Source: an uncultured Granulosicoccus sp.
GTDB taxonomy: Bacteria; Pseudomonadota; Gammaproteobacteria; Granulosicoccales; Granulosicoccaceae
Length of the DNA stretch: 27,696 nucleotides
Direction of reading: 5' to 3'
NCBI GenBank assembly: GCA_937924505.1
Contig: CALDSR010000015.1
Coordinates: 1-27,696, forward strand
Shown here piece after piece: positions 1 through 10,300 of the stretch. The notes under the pieces were generated by a model that saw only the letters and a list, made by a program, of their open reading frames with translations, was not told the origin of the DNA and ran no database searches. Position numbers and translations under genes: made by a program. Positions within the stretch are counted from its first letter, which is position 1. Each line of letters starts with the position of its first letter.

Positions 1-240
1 TCGCTTGAGTACCGGCCAGTCTGCGATCAGTGGTCGCCATGCAAACGGCAACAGGATCAACGTCGCAATACCCCAACGTATCGATGTCAGGGTAAAGGGC
101 TCCCAATGACTGGCGGCGAGGCGTCCAGCAACGGCATTACCACCCCACAGTAGCGGCGCCAGTATCAACAACAAATAGGCGTTACCTGTTAACGCCGAAA
201 ACAATCCGGCATAGGTTGACGATCGGTCAATTGGCGACAA
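1..240 (-). CDS. EamA/DMT-family transporter, N-terminal part (truncated by window edge)
   Basis: Eighty in-frame codons run off the left edge. The translation contains a hydrophobic helix followed by [12 protein letters not shown] and then a second segment with [15 protein letters not shown]. This is the typical start of EamA (drug/metabolite transporter) permeases, which are inner-membrane proteins with ten helices. An in-frame stop lies two codons upstream of the TTG at 240, so that TTG is the most upstream start; a second TTG at 204 is also possible. With the start at 240 the gene overlaps the last codons of leuS by 14 bp, suggesting co-transcription and translational coupling. The substrate cannot be told from this fragment. 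Confidence 0.7.
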   Translation of the reverse strand, partial: MSPIDRSSTYAGLFSALTGNAYLLLILAPLLWGGNAVAGRLAASHWEPFTLTSIRWGIATLILLPFAWRPLIADWPVLKR

Positions 241-2815
241 TGTTCACCAGACGTCCTGGCACAACAATGACCTTTCGAACCGTCAAACCATCAAGGTGCT
301 TCAAAGCACCTGCATCCACCCGTGCCGCCGCTTCGCAATCTTCCTTCGATGCTGAAGCCGCAACCTTGATCGACGATCGACGCTTGCCATTGACCTGCAC
401 TACGAGCTCCAGCTCATCCCGAACCAGCGCGTCTTCATCGACTTCTGGCCAGGCTTCATTGATCAATGCTGTCGTAAACCCGATGCCCTGCCACAACTCA
501 TGAGTGATGTGCGGCGTAAACGGACTGAGCAGTCGGATCAGCGCGGCGACTGCCTCATGCTTGACCGCTTTGCCCTGCTCCGTGACATCATCGAAGCGTC
601 CGATCTCATTGAATAACTCCATCATCGATGCAATCGCGGTATTAAAGGTCATTCGTCGTTCAATATCATCACTGACCTTGGCAATCGTCTCGTGAGTCTT
701 CCGGCGCAGCGCTTTCTGTCCATCATCCAGATTATCAACATCAAGCTGGGCAGCCATAAATGACTTGTCAAGGGTAGCGACCTCACGCCAGACTCGTTTG
801 AGGAATCTATGCATGCCATCAACGCCACCTTCTTTCCATTCGAGGGACTGATGAGGTGGCGAGTCGCTCATCGAGAACAGGCGCATGGTATCCGCACCAT
901 AGCGGGTGATCATTTCCAATGGATCAACCCCATTGTTTTTCGATTTCGACATTTTCTCGATACGACCGATCGAAACCGGTTTGCCATCAGCGACGAGATT
1001 CGCCGAATCAATACGGCCTTTGTCGTCGTATTTGATATCGAGCTCACTGCGATTGTAATAAACCGGTTTTCCATCATCATCACGATAGAAAGACTCGGCA
1101 ACCACCATTCCCTGTGTCAATAGATTACTGAACGGTTCATCTGACACGACCAAGCCAGCATCGCGCATCAGCTTGTGAAAGAAACGCGCATACAGTAAAT
1201 GAAGAACGGCGTGTTCAACCCCTCCAATGTATTGATCAACGGGCAACCAGTAATCAGCCCGCTCATCCAGCATCGAGTCCGCGTCCGGGCAACAGAAGCG
1301 TGCGTAGTACCAGCTGGACTCAAAGAAGGTATCGAAGGTATCCGTCTCGCGAGTGCCTGGTTCACTGGTGCCTGGCACTGTTGTGTTGATAAAGTCTGCA
1401 TCCTCCTTGATCGGGGACCTGACACCAGAATATTCGACGTCCTCTGGCAGTCGTACCGGGAGATCTTCCTCAGGTACAACATGGACATTGCCGTCCTTGT
1501 CATAAATGACCGGGATCGGGCAGCCCCAATATCGCTGCCGCGACACGCCCCAATCGCGCAGACGATAGTTAACACGCTTTTCGCCACTGGCGTGTTTGAC
1601 AAGGTACTCGGCTGTCGCGGCAAAGCCGGCCGCAAAATCGAGACCGTCAAATTCGCCACTGTTGATCAGGGTCGTATTCTCCTTGTCGACATAGGCCCCA
1701 TCGGCCAGATCCACCGGCGCCTTGGTCGATTGCACGACCTGCTTGATCGGCAAGGAATATTTCGTGGCAAATTCCCAGTCTCGTTGATCATGGCCGGGCA
1801 CGGCCATGACAGCGCCGGTGCCGTAACTCATCAACACAAAATTCGCCACATACACCGGCACTTCATCGCCGGACAGCGGATTGGTCACGGAAATACCCAA
1901 AGGCACTCCGCGCTTCTCCATCGCTTCCATTGCGGCTTCCGATGTACCGGTGTTGACACATTCGTCAATGAAATCGGCAACAGCCTTGTCCGTCTCGGCG
2001 GCTTTGCGCGCCAGCGGATGCTCAGCCGCAACCGCCATATACGTCACACCGGCAACCGTATCCGGGCGTGTGGTGTAGACCCGGATAACGCCATTCCCCT
2101 CTGTCAAGGCGAAGTCGAATTCCACACCTTCTGAACGACCAATCCAGTTGCGCTGCATGGTGCGGACCGCTTCCGGCCAACCCTCAAGCTTGTCGGTTTC
2201 TTCCAGCAGCTCCTCAGCGTACTGGGTGATCTTCAGAAACCATTGCGGGATTTCGCGCCGCTCGACCTTGGCACCGGAGCGCCAACCACAACCATTGGCA
2301 TCGACCTGTTCGTTGGCGAGGACCGTTTGTTCAACCGGGTCCCAGTTGACCACCGCCATTTTTTTGTACGCCAGCCCCTTTTCGACAAGCTTGGTAAAAA
2401 ACCACTGCTCCCAGCGATAGTATTCCGGCTTGCAGGTCGCGAGCTCTCGCGACCAGTCGTACGCGATACCGAGCTTCTGCAACTGCTCACGCATCTCGTC
2501 GATATTCTGGTAAGTCCAGGTCGCTGGTGCGGTTTTGTGCTTGATTGCCGCATTTTCCGCCGGCAGGCCAAACGCATCCCAGCCCATCGGTTGCAGCACA
2601 TTGAAGCCCTGCATACGCTTGAAGCGGGATACCACATCACCAATGGTGTAATTGCGTACATGTCCCATGTGCAGGCTGCCACTCGGATAGGGGAACATGG
2701 AAAGGCAGTAGTACTTCGGCCGGTCCGGATCCTCAGTGACGGAGAAGGCGTCATTGTCCTGCCAGACACCTTGCACGGACGCTTCGGTGCTTTGAAAATC
2801 GTATTCGGGACGCAT
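227..2815 (-). CDS. leuS: Leucyl-tRNA synthetase
   Basis: This is the cytoplasmic class I aminoacyl-tRNA synthetase that charges tRNA-Leu with leucine, with an editing domain (CP1) that clears mischarged tRNA. At 862 residues it has the usual bacterial length. The HIGH signature appears as HMGH at residues 49-52 within [16 protein letters not shown], and the KMSKS loop starts at residue 621 ([13 protein letters not shown]). The editing region carries [14 protein letters not shown], and the C-terminal anticodon-binding region is intact. The ATG start gives the expected N terminus. It lies 40 bp downstream of the cobT-like gene on the same strand and overlaps the following EamA transporter gene, so the four minus-strand genes at 1-5593 may form one transcription unit. 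Confidence 0.98.
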   Translation of the reverse strand: MRPEYDFQSTEASVQGVWQDNDAFSVTEDPDRPKYYCLSMFPYPSGSLHMGHVRNYTIGDVVSRFKRMQGFNVLQPMGWDAFGLPAENAAIKHKTAPATWTYQNIDEMREQLQKLGIAYDWSRELATCKPEYYRWEQWFFTKLVEKGLAYKKMAVVNWDPVEQTVLANEQVDANGCGWRSGAKVERREIPQWFLKITQYAEELLEETDKLEGWPEAVRTMQRNWIGRSEGVEFDFALTEGNGVIRVYTTRPDTVAGVTYMAVAAEHPLARKAAETDKAVADFIDECVNTGTSEAAMEAMEKRGVPLGISVTNPLSGDEVPVYVANFVLMSYGTGAVMAVPGHDQRDWEFATKYSLPIKQVVQSTKAPVDLADGAYVDKENTTLINSGEFDGLDFAAGFAATAEYLVKHASGEKRVNYRLRDWGVSRQRYWGCPIPVIYDKDGNVHVVPEEDLPVRLPEDVEYSGVRSPIKEDADFINTTVPGTSEPGTRETDTFDTFFESSWYYARFCCPDADSMLDERADYWLPVDQYIGGVEHAVLHLLYARFFHKLMRDAGLVVSDEPFSNLLTQGMVVAESFYRDDDGKPVYYNRSELDIKYDDKGRIDSANLVADGKPVSIGRIEKMSKSKNNGVDPLEMITRYGADTMRLFSMSDSPPHQSLEWKEGGVDGMHRFLKRVWREVATLDKSFMAAQLDVDNLDDGQKALRRKTHETIAKVSDDIERRMTFNTAIASMMELFNEIGRFDDVTEQGKAVKHEAVAALIRLLSPFTPHITHELWQGIGFTTALINEAWPEVDEDALVRDELELVVQVNGKRRSSIKVAASASKEDCEAAARVDAGALKHLDGLTVRKVIVVPGRLVNIVAN

Positions 2816-2855
2816 GGTTCGAGCTCAGGCTTAGCGGGTGACCGGGGTTCAGAAC

Positions 2856-4613
2856 CTAATGATAACGCAGGGTCTCTGCAAACAACTCATGTAATACCCG
2901 ATAACTGCCTTTACCGAGCGTGCCACCAAGATCGAGCGCCGTGCTCCGCCAGAAGATATCGCTGACATCAAGATCAATACCGATGGCCCCGACGTGCACA
3001 TCTCCCCGACGTTGAATAATTTCGGCGACCGAACGCAAATGATCGTCAAGAAATCCATCCCGATTGGCGTTGTGTGTAGCCGAGTCCATCGGCGCACCGT
3101 CGGAGATCACGATGAGATAGCGTTTTGAAGCGTCTTGTTGTTGCAAGCGTCGATAGGCCCAGATCAGCGCTTCACCATCGAGACCTTCGCGAAAATGTTG
3201 CGTATCCAGCAGGCTGGCGAGCGACGAGCGTGCGCGCCGCCAGGACTGATTCGCCTCCTTGTAAACAATATGCATGGCCTCGCCTATGCGGCCCGGATTC
3301 TCGCGTTGCCCGGCCCGACGCCAGGCTTGCATTGCCCGTCCACCGTTCCAGTCGCCGGTGGTGTAGCCCAATACCTCAGTGGCAATACCGGCGAGATCCA
3401 GCGCATGGGTCAGCGTGTCGATCAGCACGGCAACGGCTGCAAATCTCTGACGCTTCATGGACCCCGAATTGTCGATCAGAAAACTGACGACGCTATGACT
3501 ATGGAGTTGCAATCTGGGTTGTACGAATACCTGATGATATTCAGGATTGCTGACCAGCTGCGAGAGCCTTCGCGCATCAATCAAGCCTTCATCCTGACCA
3601 AACAACCAGCCATCGGAAACCGGCTCGGCAAAGAGATGATTCATCTCGCGCGCAAGTCTTGGCACGCTGACAGACTGCGCCGCGACCAACTTGTCAAGAT
3701 CACCACGCAATCGCTGTCGCTTGTCGTCACGAAACAAGGAATTACCCGTCACTTGAGTATCAAATTCGGTTGTGAATACGTGATAGTCACCGACTGAGTC
3801 CAAAGGCTGCTCGGCATCAACATGCTGGTCGACAACACCGGACACTCCGCCGGCGTCACCATCGGCCTCCAGACCGTCATCCTGCCAATCTGGCGGCAGA
3901 ACAATGGCGTGGCGTTCACGCACCTTGGTATCGTCATCAAAACTGTCCGACTCTTCGGCCTCTATCATCTCGTCCAGGGTTAACGAAATCCGAAGTGCAG
4001 ACTCCGCAAAGGTTCGCTGATCAAAGCGCAAAGACTGCAAGTGGTAAAGATCATGGCCGATCATCGGTCCCAGATTAGCCCTGGTTGCCTCGATCAATGC
4101 TTCCGCCGTCTCGTCTTCAAGTGTACCGATCAGACGTGCACGTACCATATGAATAACGGTATACAGCAACACACCCAAACCGCTATCGGCAATGCCATCA
4201 CCGTGCGCCTGATGACACCAGGCAAGAAATGCCGCATCAAGATTACCTCTCACGCCACGCTGATCTTCGCTAAACAAGGAGTCGCAACGCAACTGCTCCA
4301 GCACATCAAATACAAGCCTTGAAAACCCGGTCGCAGGTGTCAGTTCACGATGCAAGACATTGTCACTGTGAGCGAGACGCAGGCCGAGTGAGTCCATGAC
4401 GCCACGACTCTGCAAAAGACTCGCGTTGCTGAAATCAATAGCCAGGTAGGGTGCGGCGAACGCCCGCGGAATTCCCGCAATGCGTAAACGCTGCGCACGG
4501 TACTCCGCTTCACTGCGCCCCGAAACTGCACGCATGCTCGCTGCACCATGTCTTTCCAGCCGTCGCAGCCGGGCACTGGTGGCCTTCTCGTTAAGCGCCT
4601 CGTTTGAGGTCAC
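2856..4613 (-). CDS. CobT-like VWA-domain protein, divergent copy (pair 1)
   Basis: This 585-residue protein has the architecture of CobT, the VWA subunit of the aerobic cobaltochelatase CobN-CobS-CobT. The C-terminal VWA domain (about 375-580) carries a complete metal-ion-dependent adhesion site: DNSGS at residue 381, a Thr in YTTGDW, and ISDGAP. The N-terminal half is recognisable by a block around RGVMDSLGLRLAH followed by VRGNLDAAF, which matches the second CobT in this window. The middle linker is only mildly acidic (EAEESDSFDDD) and much shorter than the long acidic linker of the other copy. The start is a GTG overlapping the cobS stop (GTGA), a sign of translational coupling. A real cobaltochelatase role is doubtful because no cobN is in view; a dedicated AAA+/VWA chaperone role is the alternative. 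Confidence 0.85.
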   Translation of the reverse strand: MTSNEALNEKATSARLRRLERHGAASMRAVSGRSEAEYRAQRLRIAGIPRAFAAPYLAIDFSNASLLQSRGVMDSLGLRLAHSDNVLHRELTPATGFSRLVFDVLEQLRCDSLFSEDQRGVRGNLDAAFLAWCHQAHGDGIADSGLGVLLYTVIHMVRARLIGTLEDETAEALIEATRANLGPMIGHDLYHLQSLRFDQRTFAESALRISLTLDEMIEAEESDSFDDDTKVRERHAIVLPPDWQDDGLEADGDAGGVSGVVDQHVDAEQPLDSVGDYHVFTTEFDTQVTGNSLFRDDKRQRLRGDLDKLVAAQSVSVPRLAREMNHLFAEPVSDGWLFGQDEGLIDARRLSQLVSNPEYHQVFVQPRLQLHSHSVVSFLIDNSGSMKRQRFAAVAVLIDTLTHALDLAGIATEVLGYTTGDWNGGRAMQAWRRAGQRENPGRIGEAMHIVYKEANQSWRRARSSLASLLDTQHFREGLDGEALIWAYRRLQQQDASKRYLIVISDGAPMDSATHNANRDGFLDDHLRSVAEIIQRRGDVHVGAIGIDLDVSDIFWRSTALDLGGTLGKGSYRVLHELFAETLRYH

Positions 4614-5593
4614 TCACTGTCATCCAGATGCGCTATGGACTCAGCCAATTCCTCACCGATCGCGCGCTGATAAAGTTCAGCCACAATCGAGTGTTCGGCA
4701 TCGTCGCACTTGTTCAGGTAAGACAATCGAAATGCTTTGGCGAGATCATCAAAAATCATGAAGTTTTCAGCCCAAGTGATAACTGTGCGCGGCGACATTA
4801 CCGTACTGACGTCTCCGGCGGCAAAACTTGACCGAGTCAGATTCGCCAATTCAACCATGGAGGCAATCAGTTTTTTTCCATCACCTTTGCTCAATAGCTC
4901 AGGCACACGGGCACTGATGATGTGGGCCTCGGCTTCAGGCTTGAGGTAATTCAGTCGCGCCACAATGTTCCAACGGTCCACTTGCGCCTGGTTCAACATC
5001 TGCGTGCCGTGATACAAACCATTAAGATTGCCAAGACCAATCGTATTGGCCGTCGCAAACAAACGAAAACCACTATGCGGTGTGATAACGCGATTCTGAT
5101 CAAGCAACGTGAACTTGCCGTCCTTCTCCAGAATGCGCTGAATCACGAACATGACATCCGGGCGTCCAGCATCAAATTCGTCAAAGATCAATGCCACGGG
5201 TCGCTGTAGCGCCCAGGGCAATATCCCTTCCTGAAATTCAGTCACCTGCTGACCATCACGTAGCACGATCGCATCACGTCCAACCATATCGAGCCGTGAA
5301 ATATGGCCATCAAGGTTCACACGCAAACACGGCCAGTTCAGTCGCGCGGCAATCTGTTCAATATGCGTGGACTTGCCCGTGCCATGAAACCCTTGCACCA
5401 ACACCCGTCGATTCTGCGAGAAGCCAGCGAGAATTGCGAGACTGACATCGCGATCAAAGCGGTAAGCATCATCCACATCCGGCACGTGTTCGGTACGGTT
5501 CGAAAAGCTGGGTACGCGAATATCACTGTCGATGCCAAGCACATCACGTGCACTGACGATGGTATCCGGTCCGGTGTCGGGCATTGCAGTCAT
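4610..5593 (-). CDS. CobS-like AAA+ ATPase (pair 1)
   Basis: This 327-residue AAA+ ATPase of the MoxR/CobS class corresponds to the motor subunit of aerobic cobaltochelatase, which with CobT forms a ring complex that drives metal insertion by CobN. Visible motifs are Walker A GFHGTGKST (68-76), Walker B ALIFDEFD (Asp138, Glu139), sensor-1 FATANT (179-184), the arginine in VDRW (207) and MSPRTVITW near residue 266. The N-terminal CobS signature is present (VLGIDSDIRVPSF and TEHVPDVDDAYRFD). The stop codon overlaps the GTG start of the partner cobT-like gene. About 140 bp separate it from the upstream PPTase stop, so its promoter probably lies there. It is closely related to the CobS at 25547-26527 along its full length. 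Confidence 0.9.
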   Translation of the reverse strand: MTAMPDTGPDTIVSARDVLGIDSDIRVPSFSNRTEHVPDVDDAYRFDRDVSLAILAGFSQNRRVLVQGFHGTGKSTHIEQIAARLNWPCLRVNLDGHISRLDMVGRDAIVLRDGQQVTEFQEGILPWALQRPVALIFDEFDAGRPDVMFVIQRILEKDGKFTLLDQNRVITPHSGFRLFATANTIGLGNLNGLYHGTQMLNQAQVDRWNIVARLNYLKPEAEAHIISARVPELLSKGDGKKLIASMVELANLTRSSFAAGDVSTVMSPRTVITWAENFMIFDDLAKAFRLSYLNKCDDAEHSIVAELYQRAIGEELAESIAHLDDSE

Positions 5594-5734
5594 GTTTGGT
5601 CGGGTCTAGGGCTGTTCAACGGAAATTATCAGCTGGCCATACGATAGCAGCCTTACGCCATTTACATCATGGCCACGCTCAGGATTCGGGTAGCGCCACA
5701 CTCGGTCCAGGCGCTAGCTCGTCACAAAAAACCG

Positions 5735-6529
5735 TCAAATATCGCCCGCGATGGCATCACAGTAGCTGACGACACTTAAAACAAAACCATCGATTACGGC
5801 CACCCGCGCACGCAGACGCCGTTCATCAAATTGCTCGATCAGCGCCGCTGACAAAAAACGTATGGACGGCTGGTAAATCTCTACGCCACTCCCATCATTC
5901 AATGCGTCGGTAGGAATCGACAATTCAACATCACGAAACCCGATGAACGCCCCGTGGTGCGGACGTAAACACTTGTAAAGGCTCTCCTTGATACTGAACA
6001 AGGCCGCGGACTGCCAGCCTTGCACATGATCCTGCGCCAGCCGAGCTCGTTCGTCCGTCGTCGCAATGGTGTCGAGTATGGGCGACTTGAGACGCTGAAT
6101 GACTTCGAGATCAATGCCCAGAGACACCACTCCCTGCCCAGCTGACGCTGCCGCCGCGATTGCCCACTCATTCGTGTGACTGATACTGCCGGTGGTGCCA
6201 GGCGGCCAGCCAACCGAGCCATCATCCTGCTTTAACAAACCGACCGGATACTGCGCTCGAGACACACCGATACCGAGAAGCGCCGCGCGTGCACAAGCTC
6301 GCCCGGAAGAATAGGTGTTTCGTCTCCGCATTACCGCCTTGGCGACCGCCTCACATTCCGCGTCGCTAAGTTCGTCGGCATGATCCGCTACTTCGCGCAC
6401 ATCAAACACCACGTCCGTGCCGACGAAACGTCGCGCCCAGTCACTATCCAACACGCTGTTCTCGAACAAAGTGATCAGTGATTGTGCTGTCGGCAAGGAA
6501 CGTCGATCAGACAATGGGAATATCTTCAT
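5735..6529 (-). CDS. 4'-phosphopantetheinyl transferase, EntD/Npt type
   Basis: Phosphopantetheinyl transferases move the phosphopantetheine arm of CoA onto a serine of carrier proteins of fatty acid, polyketide or nonribosomal peptide synthases. This 264-residue protein shows the family motifs in order: RACARAALLGIG (77-88), GSISHT (114-119), GIDLEV with Mg-binding Asp140 and Glu142, and FSIKESLYK (178-186) with Glu182. The same frame is open upstream to 6862, but that part only shadows the dioxygenase gene. The ATG at 6529 gives a normal EntD-like N terminus and a 23-bp overlap with the preceding dioxygenase gene, implying coupled translation. No carrier protein or synthase gene is in the window, so the target cannot be named. 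Confidence 0.9.
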   Translation of the reverse strand: MKIFPLSDRRSLPTAQSLITLFENSVLDSDWARRFVGTDVVFDVREVADHADELSDAECEAVAKAVMRRRNTYSSGRACARAALLGIGVSRAQYPVGLLKQDDGSVGWPPGTTGSISHTNEWAIAAAASAGQGVVSLGIDLEVIQRLKSPILDTIATTDERARLAQDHVQGWQSAALFSIKESLYKCLRPHHGAFIGFRDVELSIPTDALNDGSGVEIYQPSIRFLSAALIEQFDERRLRARVAVIDGFVLSVVSYCDAIAGDI

Positions 6530-7280
6530 AAACCGCGGAACGCGTTTCCGGAATCGGTTGATTGTCTTCGCTGCGATAGGTGAAAACCAAGGATCGCTTG
6601 ACGACATTGCTGTTGTTCTGCCCTGCCGCATGCAGCGTGCGCGAATGAAAGAACAACATGTCACCGGCATTAAGATCGACCGGCAGAGCGCGCTCCAACA
6701 GCTCCTGATTGGCAGGAATGTCAGTGCGCAAGAACAAGGCTGCATCAAACTGACCCAACTCGAAGCGCTCAGTATGCGAACCCGGAATGACCAGCAAACC
6801 GCCGTTAGCTTCATTTTCCGGTCCCAGTGCCAGCCAGGTGCTGACGAGCTCAGGACGATCAAAGCGCCAATAGCGAATATCCTGATGCCAGCTTGTGACG
6901 CTGCTGAAGCCCGGGTGTTTGGTCATGACGCAGTTATGATGATTCTGCGACAGACGAATCGACGCCGTCGCCATAAGGGCATGAAGCATCGCGACCACGT
7001 CAGGATCCTGTCCGACAGATTGAAACAGACGATCCCTCCCGTAGGCATGCAACAGACGACGTGGCGTCTGACCACCCGGCGCGGTCCGAGAGGCAGGTGC
7101 GCCAGGGTAATGCACATCCGCTTCGAACTCGACTGGCGCGAGCGGCGGGCTCAAGGCATGGTCGATCGCCCCCACAAGCGCGGCAACTCGGTCAGGATTG
7201 ATCAGCTGCCGACTAATCAAATAACCATCTCGCTGAAACGCAATAACGTCTTGTTTATTGACGGTCACCCCAATTCGCAC
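6507..7280 (-). CDS. Phytanoyl-CoA dioxygenase (PhyH)-family Fe(II)/2-oxoglutarate oxygenase
   Basis: This 257-residue protein belongs to the non-haem iron, 2-oxoglutarate-dependent oxygenases of the PhyH family, which hydroxylate acyl-CoA and many small metabolites. The iron triad is visible as His132 and Asp134 (SWHQDIRYW) and the distal His217 (FHSRTLHAAGQN). The 2-oxoglutarate-binding arginine is probably Arg229 (KRSLVF). The N-terminal FQRDGYLISRQLI is a classic PhyH opening. The longest frame starts with GTG at 7280. A second GTG at 7268 has a better-placed AGAAGG upstream and gives a start at TVNKQD, so the true protein may be four residues shorter. It overlaps the PPTase gene downstream and is divergent from uvrA. 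The substrate is unknown. Confidence 0.85.
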   Translation of the reverse strand: MRIGVTVNKQDVIAFQRDGYLISRQLINPDRVAALVGAIDHALSPPLAPVEFEADVHYPGAPASRTAPGGQTPRRLLHAYGRDRLFQSVGQDPDVVAMLHALMATASIRLSQNHHNCVMTKHPGFSSVTSWHQDIRYWRFDRPELVSTWLALGPENEANGGLLVIPGSHTERFELGQFDAALFLRTDIPANQELLERALPVDLNAGDMLFFHSRTLHAAGQNNSNVVKRSLVFTYRSEDNQPIPETRSAVYEDIPIV

Positions 7281-7338
7281 CTTCTGCGTATATTAGAACC
7301 GAGAGTACACACCCTTGGCCTCGAAAAAAAGCGTCCAC

Positions 7339-10300
7339 ATGGCAAAGCACATACTGATCGAGAATGCTCATCAGAACAACCTGCAGAATCTTGATCTGAA
7401 ATTGCCCTATGGCGAGCTTATCGTCATTACCGGTGTCAGCGGTAGTGGCAAGTCCACACTAGCCTTTGACACGATCTACGCCGAAGGCCAGCGACGCTAC
7501 GTCGAGACATTCTCGCCGTACGCACGTCAGTTCCTTGATCGCATGGACAAGCCCCGTGTCGACCGAATTGAGGGAATTCCACCCGCTATCGCCATCGACC
7601 AGACAAACCCAGTGCGTACCTCGCGCTCGACTGTCGGCACGATGACAGAACTGAATGATCACATCAAACTGCTTTTCGCCAGAACCGCCGAACTGTACTG
7701 CGGCGGCTGTGGCAGCAAAGTGCGACGCGATACACCAGAGAATATCGGTCAGGACTGGATTGGCAACAACGTCGATCATCGCCTTATGGTCACCTTCGAG
7801 GTACCGATCCCCGACAATTTCTCGAAGGAAGAAATTCAGGACTGGCTGACGCGCCAGGGCTACACCCGAATCCATCGAGCCGGTAAAAAAAAGCTGGATG
7901 TCATTCAGGATCGCCTGCGAGCAAACAGCGCCAACAGGGGTCGCTTTATAGAGGCAATCGAAGCCGGGCTGCGTTACGGTCAAGGCAAGGTCACAGTACA
8001 TGAGCTTGACGATGATCGGCAATCGACACGCTCGCAGACCTATTCAGTTGCGCTGCAGTGTGAGAAATGCAAGCGACGGTACAAGGAACCGCTGCCATCA
8101 AGCTTCTCGTTCAATTCGCCAATGGGCGCCTGCGAAACCTGCCGTGGTTTCGGCCGAGTCATTGGTATTGACTATCGTCTTGCCCTTCCCGACGAAAGTA
8201 AATCCATCAAAGGTGGTGTGGTCAAAGTTTTTCAGACCGAAAAAGGCATGATCTGTCAACGTGATATGGAGCGCGCAGCCAAGTCTGCCAAGGTTCCCAT
8301 GGACGTTCCGTTCGAAAAACTCAAACCCGCGGATCAACAATGGGTGGTGCAAGGTGACGGCAAAACCGGGAAAAATGCCTGGTACGGTGTCAAAGGATTC
8401 TTCGACTGGCTCGAACGAAAATCCTATCGTATGCATGTGCGTGTCATGTTGGCCAAATACCGTAGCTACGACGAATGCCCCAGCTGTCGTGGTGCTCGAC
8501 TGAAACCGGAATCATTGATGTGGCGAGTCGGCACGCTTGACGATGCGAAAGCGGCTATCGAACCGGGCAAGCGATACCGCGCCGCCGATGCACCCCTATC
8601 GGACAAGATCATGGCCAGGCTCCCCGGCCTGAATCTGGTTGATCTGATGCAATTGCCGCTGGAAAAATCATTGGCCTTCGTCAACCGCATCAACGAAAGG
8701 GATGTCGATGACGCAACCAGAATGGTCATCGAGGAAATGCAGGTGCGCCTCAGCTACCTGAATGACGTCGGACTCGCCTATCTGACGCTCGATCGTCAGT
8801 CACGCACCTTGTCGGGTGGTGAAGTGCAACGAATTAATCTGACGACCGCACTGGGCACATCGTTGGTTAATACACTGTTCGTTTTGGACGAACCGAGTAT
8901 CGGTTTGCATGCACAGGATATGGATCGAGTCATTCGTGTGTTGCAACGACTGCGAGACGCTGGCAATACCTTGATTGTTGTCGAGCACGACCCACAACTC
9001 ATGTTGGCCGCCGATCGAATCATCGATATTGGCCCAGGCCCTGGCAAGGCAGGCGGCAACATCGTGTTCAACGGCAAGCCGACAAAACTCCTGGCAAAAA
9101 AGCAATCCCTGACGGCACAATACCTGAACGGTAGCAAACAGCTGACACTGCCCGCACGAACCAACAATCGGACCACGGCAGGTGCAGGCAAGAGCGCAAA
9201 AAAACAACGCATCATGCTCAAAGGTGCGCGCGGCAATAACCTCAAGAACATCACTCTTGATATACCGCTCAACAAACTGGTATGTCTCACGGGTCCCAGT
9301 GGTTCCGGCAAGTCAACCTTGATACAAGACACCTTGTTTAACGCCCTGTCGGCAATCAAAGGTAAGCCCAAAGAACTGGCAGATCCGCATGATGAAATCA
9401 TCGGTGCTGAACTTGTCACCGATGTCATCCTGGTAGATCAATCGCCGATCGGAAAGTCTGCTCGCTCAAACCCCGTCAGCTACACAGGCGCTTTTGAAGC
9501 GATCAGAAAACTCTTTGAAAAACTGCCCGAAGCCAAGGAACGTGGTTACAAAGCCAGTTCGTTCAGTTTCAACTCCGGCATGCGCTGTCCATCATGTTCG
9601 GGCAACGGTTTCGAACATGTCGAGATGCAATTTCTGTCCGATGTCTATATCCGTTGTGCCGAATGTCAGGGACGACGCTATCGAGCCGAGCTTCTGGAAA
9701 TCAAGCTGTTTAACGAATATGACATTGAAGGTAAATCGATCGCCGATATTCTCGACATGACCGTTGCCGATGCGCTTGATTTTTTCCGCGACGAAAAAAA
9801 GGTACTGATCGCACTCAAGCCACTTGCAGACGTCGGACTGGGCTATCTGCAGCTCGGCCAACCGGTTCCAACCTTGAGCGGAGGTGAGGCGCAAAGGCTC
9901 AAATTGGCAGCATACCTCGGGCAAGCTGCCATGATTCAATCAAAACGCACTATCGCCGGTAACACCTTGTTCCTGTTTGATGAACCGACAACCGGCCTGC
10001 ACTTTGAAGACATTGACAAGCTATTGATCGCGTTTCAACAACTGCTCGAACAAGGCCACTCACTGCTTGTCATCGAACACAATCTGGATGTCATTGCCAA
10101 CAGCGACTGGATCATCGATCTTGGTCCCGGTGGTGGAGATGCCGGTGGCAAGATCATTTGCAAAGGTACGCCCAAACAACTGATGGCACACAAGCGCAGT
10201 GTCACGGGGGCATCGCTTGCCGACTATCAAGCCGCCAGCGATAAACTCAGACAGAGCGCTGTCGGTGAAAGCCCTGCAAGCAAACCTGTCAGAAAAATCG

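Noticed and set aside
1199..2134. 311-codon open frame on the plus strand inside leuS
   Set aside because: Antisense shadow of a well-supported gene; its translation has no recognisable domain and is rich in the residues expected from reverse reading.
3135..3797. 220-codon plus-strand frame inside the first cobT-like gene
   Set aside because: Antisense to the VWA domain and no independent evidence for coding.
6530..6862. N-terminal extension of the PPTase frame up to 6862
   Set aside because: This part lies fully inside the PhyH gene, has a Cys- and Ser-rich translation with no similarity to PPTases, and the ATG at 6529 gives a normal length.
6417..7394. 325-codon plus-strand frame across the PPTase, PhyH and uvrA starts
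   Set aside because: It overlaps three supported genes, shows no domain pattern and crosses the divergent promoter region.
8796..9428. 210-codon minus-strand frame inside the double uvrA
   Set aside because: Complementary reading of the conserved ATPase motifs; similar shadows occur at the matching places in the other ATPase modules.
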